Part shown: positions 5,668 through 11,698 of the stretch, piece after piece
How the letters are laid out: every line of letters begins with the position of its first letter
Position numbering within the stretch: position 1 is the stretch's first letter
Source: Methanomicrobiales archaeon
GTDB lineage: Archaea; Halobacteriota; Methanomicrobia; Methanomicrobiales; Methanospirillaceae
Assembly: GCA_012798365.1 (NCBI GenBank)
Contig: JAAZNH010000208.1
Coordinates: forward strand, 1 to 11,698
Reading direction: 5' to 3'
Length of the DNA: 11,698 nucleotides
Translations under genes and position numbers: made by a program
Notes under the pieces: generated by a model
Told to the model about the DNA's origin: nothing
Seen by the model: the letters and a program-made list of their open reading frames with translations, nothing else
Databases searched by the model: none

Positions 5668-5741
5668 GGGGCCATAGGGTAGCCTGGCCATCCTAGGAGA
5701 CTGGGGGTCTTCTGACCTGAGTTCAAATCTCAGTGGCCCCA
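5668..5741 (+). tRNA. tRNA-Pro (anticodon GGG)
   Basis: A 74-nt cloverleaf fits by eye. The acceptor GGGGCCA pairs perfectly with TGGCCCC, and the discriminator is A. The D stem is GGGT/ATCC. The anticodon stem GGAGA/TCTTC (extendable by an A-T pair) encloses the loop CTGGGGG, with T at position 33, anticodon GGG and G37, as expected for tRNA-Pro. The T arm is CTGAG/CTCAG with a TTCAAAT loop. CCA is not encoded. A TGG reading of the anticodon would misplace T33 and mispair the stem. An AT-rich trailer (ATTTTATTTT) follows and may terminate it. Confidence 0.94.
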
Positions 5742-5750
5742 TTTTATTTT
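5742..5750 (+). promoter_or_regulatory. Possible TATA box for the DUF89 gene, overlapping the tRNA-Pro trailer
   Basis: TTTTATTTT lies about 30 bases before the ATG at 5777, so a transcript from it would start within a few bases of the start codon. No ribosome site precedes the ATG, which fits a leaderless message. The same T-rich tract could terminate tRNA-Pro. Confidence 0.45.
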
Positions 5751-5776
5751 CACGCATAACCAATTCTCTTGCAGCC

Positions 5777-6631
5777 ATGAAGCTGACTGACACCTGTATT
5801 GACTGCCTTTTGTCCCGGGTTATATTCGAATGCGAACTCTCATCCGCTGACAAGGAAGCCACTGAGAAGATTGTTGCTGCCTGCCGGGAGATGCTCGGCT
5901 CCATGAAGGATTCGGCCCTGTTTCACCCCCAGATTGCCAGTGCCATCCACCGCAAGGCCTGTGAGATGCTGGGCATCACCGACCCGTTTGCTGACCTGAA
6001 ACGGGCCGGTAACGAACAGGCTATGGAAGTATGCAGGGAAGTCCGGGGCGGGCTTCATACCTTCCATGATTATGTCCTTGCAAGCGTGATTGGCAATACG
6101 TTTGACTATGCTGTGAAGGACCACGATGTGACGGCTGATTTCTCCCGGTTCTTTGCCAGTGAATTCAAAAAAGGACTGGATGTCGATGACACGGATGAGA
6201 TACTGAAGCGATTGGCACGAGTCGTGTATCTTACCGACAACTGCGGGGAGATCGTTCTTGACCGGCTCCTCGTGGGATTCCTCAAGGAACAGGGATCCCA
6301 CGTGACTGTTGCGGTTCGGGATGCCCCAATCCTCAACGATGCTACGATGGAGGATGCCCTGCGGCTGGGATTTGACAAGGTTGCTGACTGCCTGACAACA
6401 ACCGGCGGCGGCGCCGAGATTGGCCTTGACCGGGAAAAGATGACGCCGGAACTATCGGCAGCAATCGATAATTGCACGATCATCATCGCAAAAGGGATGG
6501 CAAATTACGAGTCCCTTTCGATGTATAAGGATCTTCCCCCGGTTGCCTACCTCATGTGTGTAAAATGCGAGATGATCGCACAGGACACCGGCATCAGGCG
6601 CGGATCAAAAATTGCCCAGCTGCGAACATAA
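5777..6631 (+). CDS. DUF89 family protein (damage-control phosphatase/ARMT1-like)
   Basis: This 284-residue protein is a single DUF89 domain. Members are metal-dependent phosphatases proposed to hydrolyse damaged or excess phosphometabolites; the archaeal substrate is generally unknown. Motifs seen are an N-terminal cysteine pair (C7, C10), GNTFDY (106-111), LTDNCGEIVLDR (152-163, with D154, N155 and E158 as likely metal or phosphate contacts), ILNDAT (185-190, N187 and D188) and IAKGMANYES (237-246). The length matches stand-alone archaeal DUF89 proteins. The ATG at 5777 directly precedes the conserved cysteine motif. It begins 36 bases after tRNA-Pro and is not tightly linked to its neighbours, so context does not reveal the substrate. 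The family call is firm; the reaction follows from the family. Confidence 0.9.
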   Translation: MKLTDTCIDCLLSRVIFECELSSADKEATEKIVAACREMLGSMKDSALFHPQIASAIHRKACEMLGITDPFADLKRAGNEQAMEVCREVRGGLHTFHDYVLASVIGNTFDYAVKDHDVTADFSRFFASEFKKGLDVDDTDEILKRLARVVYLTDNCGEIVLDRLLVGFLKEQGSHVTVAVRDAPILNDATMEDALRLGFDKVADCLTTTGGGAEIGLDREKMTPELSAAIDNCTIIIAKGMANYESLSMYKDLPPVAYLMCVKCEMIAQDTGIRRGSKIAQLRT

Positions 6632-6693
6632 CGGGGCAATCTTCTCATCCTCACATCCGTTTCGGAGATCAAAGATTGCAAAACTCCGGCTCT

Positions 6694-6740
6694 GATTCCG
6701 GTAAAGCGGCAGTCCGGTGCGCAAACCGGATACCGGAATC
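6694..6740 (+). repeat. Nested inverted repeat (bulged hairpin) between the DUF89 gene and nfeD
   Basis: Outer arms GATTCCGGTA (6694-6703) and TACCGGAATC (6731-6740) are perfect ten-base reverse complements. Inside, TCCGGT (6713-6718) and ACCGGA (6725-6730) form a second perfect six-base stem with a GCGCAA loop. The stems stack on the 3' side, and nine bases bulge on the 5' side. A five-T run follows at 6744-6748. It may terminate the DUF89 transcript, or act as an operator for the nfeD operon whose TATA boxes lie just downstream. Confidence 0.55.
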
Positions 6741-6772
6741 CTCTTTTTATAAACACTTCCGGAAAATTTCCC

Positions 6773-6782
6773 ATAAAATTTT
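6773..6782 (+). promoter_or_regulatory. TATA box for the nfeD-stomatin operon
   Basis: ATAAAATTTT lies 28-37 bases before the ATG at 6810, so the transcript would start a few bases before the start codon. The lack of a ribosome site fits a leaderless message. A second, better-looking TATA element, TTTTTATAAA (6744-6753), would give a leader of about 35 nt and may be an alternative promoter. Confidence 0.55.
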
Positions 6783-6809
6783 AAGCGCGGACACAGACAT
6801 CAATTGATT

Positions 6810-7271
6810 ATGGTACTTCCTGATGTGGGAATATCCTTTGGATGGCTGCTGATCATCGGCGGAGCACTCCTGCTCCTCGTGGAGGTATACAGCCCGGGCT
6901 TTTTTGTCACGGTACCTGCCACGGTTATGATCATACTGGGAGTCCTGCAGCTTGTCGGGGTTGACATATCCAACCCCTGGATGGGAGGGATTATTGGTAT
7001 CACAACGGCTATCCTCGCGGCGGTTGCCACGGTGTATCTCTACGGGAGGATCACGCCCAATGAAAGCCCGACCACCATCAGCCGGGATTCCCTTGTTGGA
7101 AAAGAGGGGATCGTGAAGGTTGCCGTCAACGCAACCACCCTTTCCGGTAAGGTCCTTATCGGCACAACGGAATGGAGCGCCCGGTCAACGGGGCTTGCTA
7201 TTCCGGAAGAACGAAAAGTGAAAATTGTGGACTCCGAAGGAGTCCATATCATTGTTGAAGAGGTAAAATAA
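6810..7271 (+). CDS. NfeD-family membrane protein (short form, no protease domain)
   Basis: This 153-residue protein has two or three N-terminal membrane segments (about 9-27, 30-52, 58-79) and a C-terminal beta-rich OB-fold-like domain (about 88-153), the layout of short NfeD proteins. The C-terminal domain shows the family pattern: LVGKEGIV, then SGKVLIGTTEWSARS, then VKIVDSEGVHIIVE. Short NfeD proteins lack the ClpP-like serine protease domain of the long forms. They are typically encoded with stomatin-type SPFH proteins and are thought to bind them at the membrane, as seen here: the stomatin gene starts two bases after this stop. The ATG at 6810 was preferred over a TTG two codons earlier because of promoter spacing. 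Its exact cellular role is not known. Confidence 0.88.
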   Translation: MVLPDVGISFGWLLIIGGALLLLVEVYSPGFFVTVPATVMIILGVLQLVGVDISNPWMGGIIGITTAILAAVATVYLYGRITPNESPTTISRDSLVGKEGIVKVAVNATTLSGKVLIGTTEWSARSTGLAIPEERKVKIVDSEGVHIIVEEVK

Positions 7272-7272
7272 C

Positions 7273-8334
7273 ATGGCATTCATCGAAACACTCATCGTCA
7301 TATTCCTGATCCTTGTCGTCATCGCCATCTTTGCAAAAGGTGTCGTCATCGTCCAGCCATACGAACAGGGCCTGCAGATCCGTCTTGGCCAGTATGTCGG
7401 AAGGATGAACCCGGGCTTCCGCTGGATTGTCCCGTTTGTCTCAGAAGTAACAAAACTTGACCTGCGTACGCAGGTGATGGATGTCCCCAGCCAGGAAGTG
7501 ATCACCAAAGACAACTCCCCGACAAACGTGGATGCAATCGTATACGTCCGCGTTATTGATCCGGAAAAGGCGTTTTTTGAAGTCTCCAATTACCGTCTGG
7601 CAACGGTAGCGCTTGCCCAGACAAGCCTGCGAGGAATCATCGGTGACATGGAACTCGACGAGGTCCTGTACAACCGCGATGTCATCAACACCAAGCTCCG
7701 CGATATCCTTGACCGCGAGACTGACCAGTGGGGTGTCAAGGTCGAACGGGTCGAGATCAAGGAAGTGGACCCGGTCGAGCAGGTCAAGACTGCAATGACC
7801 GAACAGACGGCAGCGGAACGTGCACGCCGTGCAGCCATTCTCCGTGCTGACGGGGAGAAACGCTCGGCAATCTTAAAAGCCGAAGGTCTCCGCCAGAGTA
7901 TGATCCTTGAAGCGGAAGGGGAACGGCAGAGTAAAGTACTCAGGGCTGAAGGCGAACGGCTCTCGCGCATCCTGCAGGCGCAGGGTGAAGCCCAGGGGCT
8001 CCGGATCCTCTCGGTGGGTTCACAGCCGCTCGATAACCGGGCCATGACCGTTCTCTCCCTCAATGCCCTCAAGACCATGGCCAACGGGCAGGCCACCAAG
8101 ATCATCTTCCCGTTCGAGATCTCGCAGCTGATCCGGCAGGGGGCAAAATTCCTTGGAGCAACGGAGGAGACTGCAGAGGAAGTGTCCGGGCGGCCGGTTA
8201 TGGATGATGCAATCCTTGGAAATATTCCGCAGCGCGAGGAAGTGGATGCCATTCTCAAGGAGATCCAGGATGCGGTCCCCCAGGTGTCCGAGGATGAACT
8301 CAAGGACACCAGCAAGAGAAAAGTTCCCGAATAA
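7273..8334 (+). CDS. Stomatin/slipin-type SPFH (band 7) membrane protein
   Basis: This 353-residue stomatin-like protein assembles into membrane-bound rings or scaffolds and organises membrane microdomains. Residues 4-21 form an N-terminal hydrophobic anchor. The SPFH domain follows (about 22-185), with VVIVQPYEQGLQIRLG, PGFRWIVPF, DVPSQEVITKDN and DAIVYVRVIDPEKA. A long helix comes next, with five tandem 11-residue repeats at 187-241, then a conserved IFPFEI segment and an acidic, basic-ended tail of about 70 residues. GAGG lies nine bases before the ATG, and nfeD ends two bases upstream, so the two form one operon. Stomatin-NfeD pairing is widespread in archaea and bacteria and suggests a physical complex. 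The gene converges on the phosphorylase gene with a seven-base gap. The family call is firm. Confidence 0.94.
   Translation: MAFIETLIVIFLILVVIAIFAKGVVIVQPYEQGLQIRLGQYVGRMNPGFRWIVPFVSEVTKLDLRTQVMDVPSQEVITKDNSPTNVDAIVYVRVIDPEKAFFEVSNYRLATVALAQTSLRGIIGDMELDEVLYNRDVINTKLRDILDRETDQWGVKVERVEIKEVDPVEQVKTAMTEQTAAERARRAAILRADGEKRSAILKAEGLRQSMILEAEGERQSKVLRAEGERLSRILQAQGEAQGLRILSVGSQPLDNRAMTVLSLNALKTMANGQATKIIFPFEISQLIRQGAKFLGATEETAEEVSGRPVMDDAILGNIPQREEVDAILKEIQDAVPQVSEDELKDTSKRKVPE
7831..7995 (+). repeat. Five tandem 11-residue (33-base) repeats in the stomatin gene
   Basis: Codons 187-241 encode five 11-residue units: AAILRADGEKR, SAILKAEGLRQ, SMILEAEGERQ, SKVLRAEGERL and SRILQAQGEAQ. The glycines at 194, 205, 216, 227 and 238 and the I/V-L pairs at 189, 200, 211, 222 and 233 recur exactly every 11 residues. 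An 11-residue period is typical of straight or slightly right-handed coiled coils, as in SPFH ring walls. Confidence 0.85.
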
Positions 8335-8354
8335 TCATCCCTTATTTTTTCGGG
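8326..8354. terminator. Shared terminator candidate between convergent stomatin and phosphorylase genes
   Basis: CCCGAA (8326-8331) and TTCGGG (8349-8354) are inverted arms spanning both stop codons, which are separated by seven bases. On the plus strand a six-T run (8345-8350) overlaps the right arm and should help stop stomatin transcription. The loop is long (17 bases), so the hairpin itself is uncertain. Confidence 0.4.
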
Positions 8355-10507
8355 TATAACGCCGCGGCCTCAAGGGCCGGGCCATATCCCATCCGTACAT
8401 AGTCCTTGAGCATCCGCCGGGATGAGAACTGGTGTGCGGTCGTACGGATTGCTTCTTTCATCTTCTTCACCCACATGTGCGGCAATCCGTCATCGCTGAC
8501 CGTGTAATACAGCGGGACAACCTCGTGCTCCAGCAGATCATACAACTGCATCGCATCATGCCTGTCCCGGTCCTGCGGGTTGCCGGAGAAATTGTTCCCA
8601 AAAGACCACCCGTTCGTCCCGTTGTACCCTTCAATCCACCAGCCGTCGGGGATGCTCATGTGGAGAACTCCGTTTAATGAAGCTTTCATCCCGCTGGTGC
8701 CGCAGGCCTCCATCGGGGGGACCGGGTTATTGAGCCAGATGTCAACGCCATGGACCAGGTACTGGGCCATCTGTTCGCCGTAATCCTCGACAAAGGCGAT
8801 CCGGCCGCCAAAGTCCTGCTGGTGGGCATACTTGTATACTTTCTGGATGAGCCGTTTGCCTTCATCGTCGGCCGGGTGGGCTTTTCCGGCAAACACAAAC
8901 TGCACGGGTTTCCAGCGGTTGTTCACGATCTTCCGGAGCCGTTCAATATCGTAGAAGATGAGATCGGCCCGCTTGTACGTGGAAAAACGCCGGGCAAACC
9001 CGATGGTAAGTGCACTTGGATCAAGCAGCGATCCACCGGTAATTACGTTAACGGGATCTGCCCCTTCCCCGACCCATTTCCGGCGCTTGAACTCGCGGAT
9101 CCGGTTGACCAGTTTGCGCTTGAGCTGGGCGTGGACAAGCCAGAGCTCCTCATCGGGGACCTCCGAGATCATCTCCCAGATGAGCGGGCTGTCGTGGTGG
9201 TCCAGCCAGCGGGGACACGACGGGGAGAAGTACTGGTTGAGGAGGAGCTCCATTTTGGGATCGAGCCAGGTCGGGACATGGACCCCGTTGGTGATATGCG
9301 TGATCGGGACCTTGTCTTCCGGCAGGTCCGGCCAGAGGGGGCGCCACATGGCCCGGGCAACCTCGCCATGTTTTTTGCTCACCCCGTTCCTGAACGCGCT
9401 CATCTTCAGTGCAAATGCGGTCATGTTGAAAAGCCCCTGCTGATCGGTCGGGGAGTGCCCCATCTGGAGGAACGTGGACCGATCAATACCCAGGAGCGGA
9501 TAGTAATGGTTGAAGTACTTGTCCATGAGGACATGTGGGAACTTGTCATGGCCGGCAGGGACCGGAGTATGAGTCGTGAAGAGAGTAGTGTCACGCACCC
9601 GCTTTGAGGCTTCCTCAAAACTGACCTTCTCTGCAACCTGTTCCCGGATACGCTCAAGAAGGGCAAAGGCCGGGTGGCCTTCGTTAAGATGCACGATGGA
9701 GGGACGGATCCCGAGGACATCCAGGACATAACTGCCGCCGATACCAAGGACAATCTCCTGTCGCAGCCGGAGCTCGTTGTCACCGGTATACAGCCGGTAC
9801 GATATGAGGCGGTTGGAGGGATCGTTCTCCTTGATATCGGTATCCAGCAGGATAAGGGGGATATTACCCACGTCCACCCGCCAGACAGCAACATAGATCG
9901 GGGGATCGATGAACGGGATCTTTGCCACAAGCTGGTTGTCGTGGTTGTACATCACCCGCTTGATAGGCGCCGCGTCGCGGTTGAGGAGCTCCCGGATATT
10001 CTCCTGCCAGCCGTCGGCCCCGATGTGCTGGTGCAGGTATCCCTCGGAATACATGAAACCGACTGCAACAAGGGGAAGGCCAAGATCGCTTGACTCCTTG
10101 AGGTGATCACCGGCCAAAAAGCCCAGTCCCCCGGCATAGAACGGGAGCGAGTGCTGGAGGCCGTACTCGGCCGAGAAGTAGGCAATCGTCAGGTTCCGGT
10201 CAAACGACGTCCGGGCAGCAAACCAGCTGTCACGGGTCTCCAGTTCGTGGCGGAACCGGGACATAACAATATCATAATGGCGAAGATACAGGGAATTTTT
10301 TGATGCTGCGATGAGAGTTTCTTCGGGAAGCTCGTGCAGCATCCTGACAGGGTTATGAACACTCTCGCTCCAGGCAATCGGGTTGAGCTGTTTGAAGACC
10401 ATCTTGACAGCTGGATTCCAGCTCCACCAGAGATTATACGCCAGATCCACCAGCCCCGAGATGCGTTCCGGGACGTGTGCAAACCCTTTCCTTGAAGATT
10501 CGGCCAC
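8342..10507 (-). CDS. glgP: Alpha-glucan (glycogen/maltodextrin) phosphorylase, short DUF3417-containing form
   Basis: This 721-residue, GT35-family phosphorylase uses pyridoxal phosphate (PLP) and releases glucose-1-phosphate from alpha-1,4-glucans in the cytoplasm. It belongs to the short form with an N-terminal DUF3417 region (about residues 10-100, with LVDLAYNLWWSWNP). Motifs include AYFSAEYGL (109-117), GGLGFLAGD (126-134), HLNEGHPAF, HITNGVH, GFARRFSTYKR (503-513) and EACGTSGMKAS, whose lysine (K608) is the expected PLP anchor. The start is GTG at 10507-10505: it precedes the conserved N-terminus, and GGGG lies eight bases upstream. No ATG is suitably placed. A TATA box at 10546-10555 fits a short leader. 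The gene diverges from an ADP-dependent sugar kinase, consistent with mobilisation of stored glycogen into glycolysis. Whether glycogen or maltodextrin is preferred cannot be told from sequence. Confidence 0.94.
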   Translation of the reverse strand: MAESSRKGFAHVPERISGLVDLAYNLWWSWNPAVKMVFKQLNPIAWSESVHNPVRMLHELPEETLIAASKNSLYLRHYDIVMSRFRHELETRDSWFAARTSFDRNLTIAYFSAEYGLQHSLPFYAGGLGFLAGDHLKESSDLGLPLVAVGFMYSEGYLHQHIGADGWQENIRELLNRDAAPIKRVMYNHDNQLVAKIPFIDPPIYVAVWRVDVGNIPLILLDTDIKENDPSNRLISYRLYTGDNELRLRQEIVLGIGGSYVLDVLGIRPSIVHLNEGHPAFALLERIREQVAEKVSFEEASKRVRDTTLFTTHTPVPAGHDKFPHVLMDKYFNHYYPLLGIDRSTFLQMGHSPTDQQGLFNMTAFALKMSAFRNGVSKKHGEVARAMWRPLWPDLPEDKVPITHITNGVHVPTWLDPKMELLLNQYFSPSCPRWLDHHDSPLIWEMISEVPDEELWLVHAQLKRKLVNRIREFKRRKWVGEGADPVNVITGGSLLDPSALTIGFARRFSTYKRADLIFYDIERLRKIVNNRWKPVQFVFAGKAHPADDEGKRLIQKVYKYAHQQDFGGRIAFVEDYGEQMAQYLVHGVDIWLNNPVPPMEACGTSGMKASLNGVLHMSIPDGWWIEGYNGTNGWSFGNNFSGNPQDRDRHDAMQLYDLLEHEVVPLYYTVSDDGLPHMWVKKMKEAIRTTAHQFSSRRMLKDYVRMGYGPALEAAALYPKK

Positions 10508-10545
10508 GCGCCACCCCTTAGTAGATGTCTAGTCGCACAACCTTC

Positions 10546-10555
10546 CATAAATACT
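10546..10555 (-). promoter_or_regulatory. TATA box for the phosphorylase gene, possibly shared
   Basis: On the minus strand the element reads AGTATTTATG. Usual spacing predicts a start near 10524, leaving about 17 bases before the GTG. The same AT-rich core reads CATAAATACT on the plus strand and could also serve the sugar-kinase gene, with a start near 10577. Confidence 0.5.
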
Positions 10556-10570
10556 ATTGCATGAAGAGCG

Positions 10571-10600
10571 GGCCGGTGCGAACCTTAATTGCGACCGGCC
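10571..10600. repeat. Inverted repeat in the glgP-pfkC intergenic region
   Basis: GGCCGGT (10571-10577) and ACCGGCC (10594-10600) are perfect seven-base inverted arms separated by 16 bases. An eight-base palindrome GAACGTTC follows at 10607-10614. They lie between the divergent genes and upstream of the kinase ribosome site, so they could form an operator or a leader hairpin. Confidence 0.4.
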
Positions 10601-10625
10601 GCACACGAACGTTCTGGGTGACAGC

Positions 10626-11698
10626 ATGGCGGATACAGAAAACTGGGAGGCGATCTACCAGGACACCCGGGTTCCTGCCGCCGGCCCGGCCCTTACCGGG
10701 TTTAACGTCAACATCGACCAGATCATCACGATGACCCCGCAACTGCTGGATCATCTGAATTCTTCCGGGGGAAAACTTGCCGGCCTGCGGTCCCGGCTCA
10801 TCCATGCCATGGAACAATGCACTGCAGAAGAGTGGATCCCTGATGACATGGAGGTGTACGAGGAGATCACCACCTTTTTTTCCCGGTACGGGTCAACCGC
10901 CCTTGGGGGCCAGGCAGGAATTGCGGCAGTCCACTTAAAAAGCCTGGGAATACCTGAGGTGTTCTGTATTGCACCGGCTATGGGAGAACAGACGGCCGGG
11001 CTGGTCAGGGCCGGGGGTGCGGCGATACCCGGCACGGTCAGCGGCCGGGACATGGTCCATACGATCCTTGAATATCCTCCGGGCCTTGTCCCGCCTGCCC
11101 CGGGAACCGTCCCGCGCAACAACCGGTTCATTATATCCCCGCAGAAATCCGCTGCAACCATTCTCCTTCCCAAAAGTGATATGGTCGCAATCCGTGAGCG
11201 TGTATCGTCATGCACCCGGGCATTCCTCTCGGGATATCAGTATCTTTCCACCATCCCCGAATTTTCCACTGCTGCTGACCAGATCCGGGCCCTGAAAGAG
11301 GCAAATACCGCCCTGCGGGTTCATATCGAATGTGTCTCGGTTGCAGACCGGAGAGTCAATGACGGGATTGTCAAGCATATTCTCCCGGCTGCGGACAGCG
11401 CCGGCATGAATGAACATGAACTGACGCTGCTGACCGGAAAACAAGGGGACAAAAGCCCGGCAGGAAGGATGCAGGAGATCCTCGATCTTGCCCGGGCAAC
11501 AGACCTCTCCCGGATCCATCTCCACACCTACGGGTATTACCTTCTGGTTATCAAAAAAAGCCAGGCACCGCCCGAATCATCGCGTGCTGCCCTCCTGCAT
11601 GCGGCCCGGGTGGTTGCCAGGGTTGCCGGGAGGAAAAGCGCCGGGATCACACCGGAGGGAATAGCGGCAGTCATGGAGGTCGCGGATACCTTCCCCCA
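10626..11698 (+). CDS. pfkC: ADP-dependent phosphofructokinase/glucokinase, C-terminus beyond the right edge
   Basis: The first 357 codons belong to the ADP-dependent sugar kinase family (ribokinase-like fold). These enzymes phosphorylate fructose-6-phosphate, and in methanogens often also glucose, using ADP in the modified archaeal Embden-Meyerhof pathway. Visible motifs are GFNVNIDQI (25-33, with sugar-binding N-x-D), LGGQAGIAAVHL (93-104), FLSGYQYL (200-207), RVHIECVSVADR (231-242), DSAGMNEHEL (257-266) and HLHTYGYYLLV (298-308). The catalytic GxGD motif is expected about 80 or more residues further on and is outside the window. The ATG at 10626 has GGGTGA four bases upstream. The gene diverges from the phosphorylase gene across 118 bases, so both may respond to one regulator. 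Fructose-6-phosphate versus glucose preference cannot be assigned from the part present. Confidence 0.9.
   Translation, partial: MADTENWEAIYQDTRVPAAGPALTGFNVNIDQIITMTPQLLDHLNSSGGKLAGLRSRLIHAMEQCTAEEWIPDDMEVYEEITTFFSRYGSTALGGQAGIAAVHLKSLGIPEVFCIAPAMGEQTAGLVRAGGAAIPGTVSGRDMVHTILEYPPGLVPPAPGTVPRNNRFIISPQKSAATILLPKSDMVAIRERVSSCTRAFLSGYQYLSTIPEFSTAADQIRALKEANTALRVHIECVSVADRRVNDGIVKHILPAADSAGMNEHELTLLTGKQGDKSPAGRMQEILDLARATDLSRIHLHTYGYYLLVIKKSQAPPESSRAALLHAARVVARVAGRKSAGITPEGIAAVMEVADTFP

Noticed and set aside
5700..5704. Reading the tRNA-Pro anticodon as TGG
   Set aside because: This puts C at position 33 and breaks the stem next to the loop. GGG gives T33 and a full five-base stem.
6804..6809. 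TTG start two codons before the nfeD ATG
   Set aside because: The ATG at 6810 fits the TATA spacing for a leaderless transcript, and no ribosome site supports the TTG.
8750..9607. 285-codon open frame on the plus strand inside the phosphorylase gene
   Set aside because: It is antisense to conserved phosphorylase motifs, and its translation has the proline- and charge-rich look of a shadow frame.
1..11698. Search for CRISPR arrays, insertion sequences, integrase sites or phage genes
   Set aside because: No spaced direct repeats, transposase-like proteins or terminal repeats were seen. Apart from the intergenic regions, the window is filled with chromosomal housekeeping and signalling genes.

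Overview
The window is archaeal and most resembles a methanogen of the Methanomicrobiales type. Evidence: an RNA polymerase second-largest subunit split into B'' and B', the archaeal subunit RpoH, TATA boxes about 26 nt before likely transcript starts, tRNA genes without encoded CCA, and an ADP-dependent sugar kinase. Base composition looks moderately GC-rich, near the mid-50s per cent by eye. The genus is not established here. No mobile element, CRISPR array or phage gene is visible.

Layout. Positions 1-2262 (minus) hold the RNA polymerase operon rpoH-rpoB''-rpoB'; B' runs off the left edge. Upstream on the same strand lies a tRNA-Lys gene with a strong TATA box, and a hairpin plus T-run separates it from rpoH. 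Positions 2512-4271 (minus) hold a roadblock/LC7 protein followed by two paralogous response regulators that share a helical C-terminal region and have no DNA-binding output domain. A 311-bp intergenic region carries divergent promoters. On its other side (4583-5580, plus) are a MinD/ParA-type ATPase and an overlapping 73-residue membrane/coiled-coil protein.

After these come tRNA-Pro(GGG) and a DUF89 metal-dependent phosphatase-like gene, then the two-gene nfeD-stomatin membrane operon (6810-8334). A short-form alpha-glucan phosphorylase gene converges on the stomatin gene with a 7-bp gap (8342-10507, minus). It diverges from an ADP-dependent phosphofructokinase/glucokinase gene that runs off the right edge.

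How the genes fit together. The right end is a glycogen-mobilising pair: phosphorylase releases glucose-1-phosphate and the ADP-dependent kinase acts in the modified archaeal glycolysis. The NfeD-stomatin pair is a conserved membrane-organising module. The most unusual block is 2512-5580. There a MinD-like ATPase with a possible membrane-binding tail, a small membrane coiled-coil protein, a MglB-like roadblock protein and two receiver proteins without outputs flank one bidirectional promoter region. These are part types used elsewhere for cell polarity and protein positioning, so the block is a candidate archaeal spatial-organisation system. This is an inference from gene content and order only.
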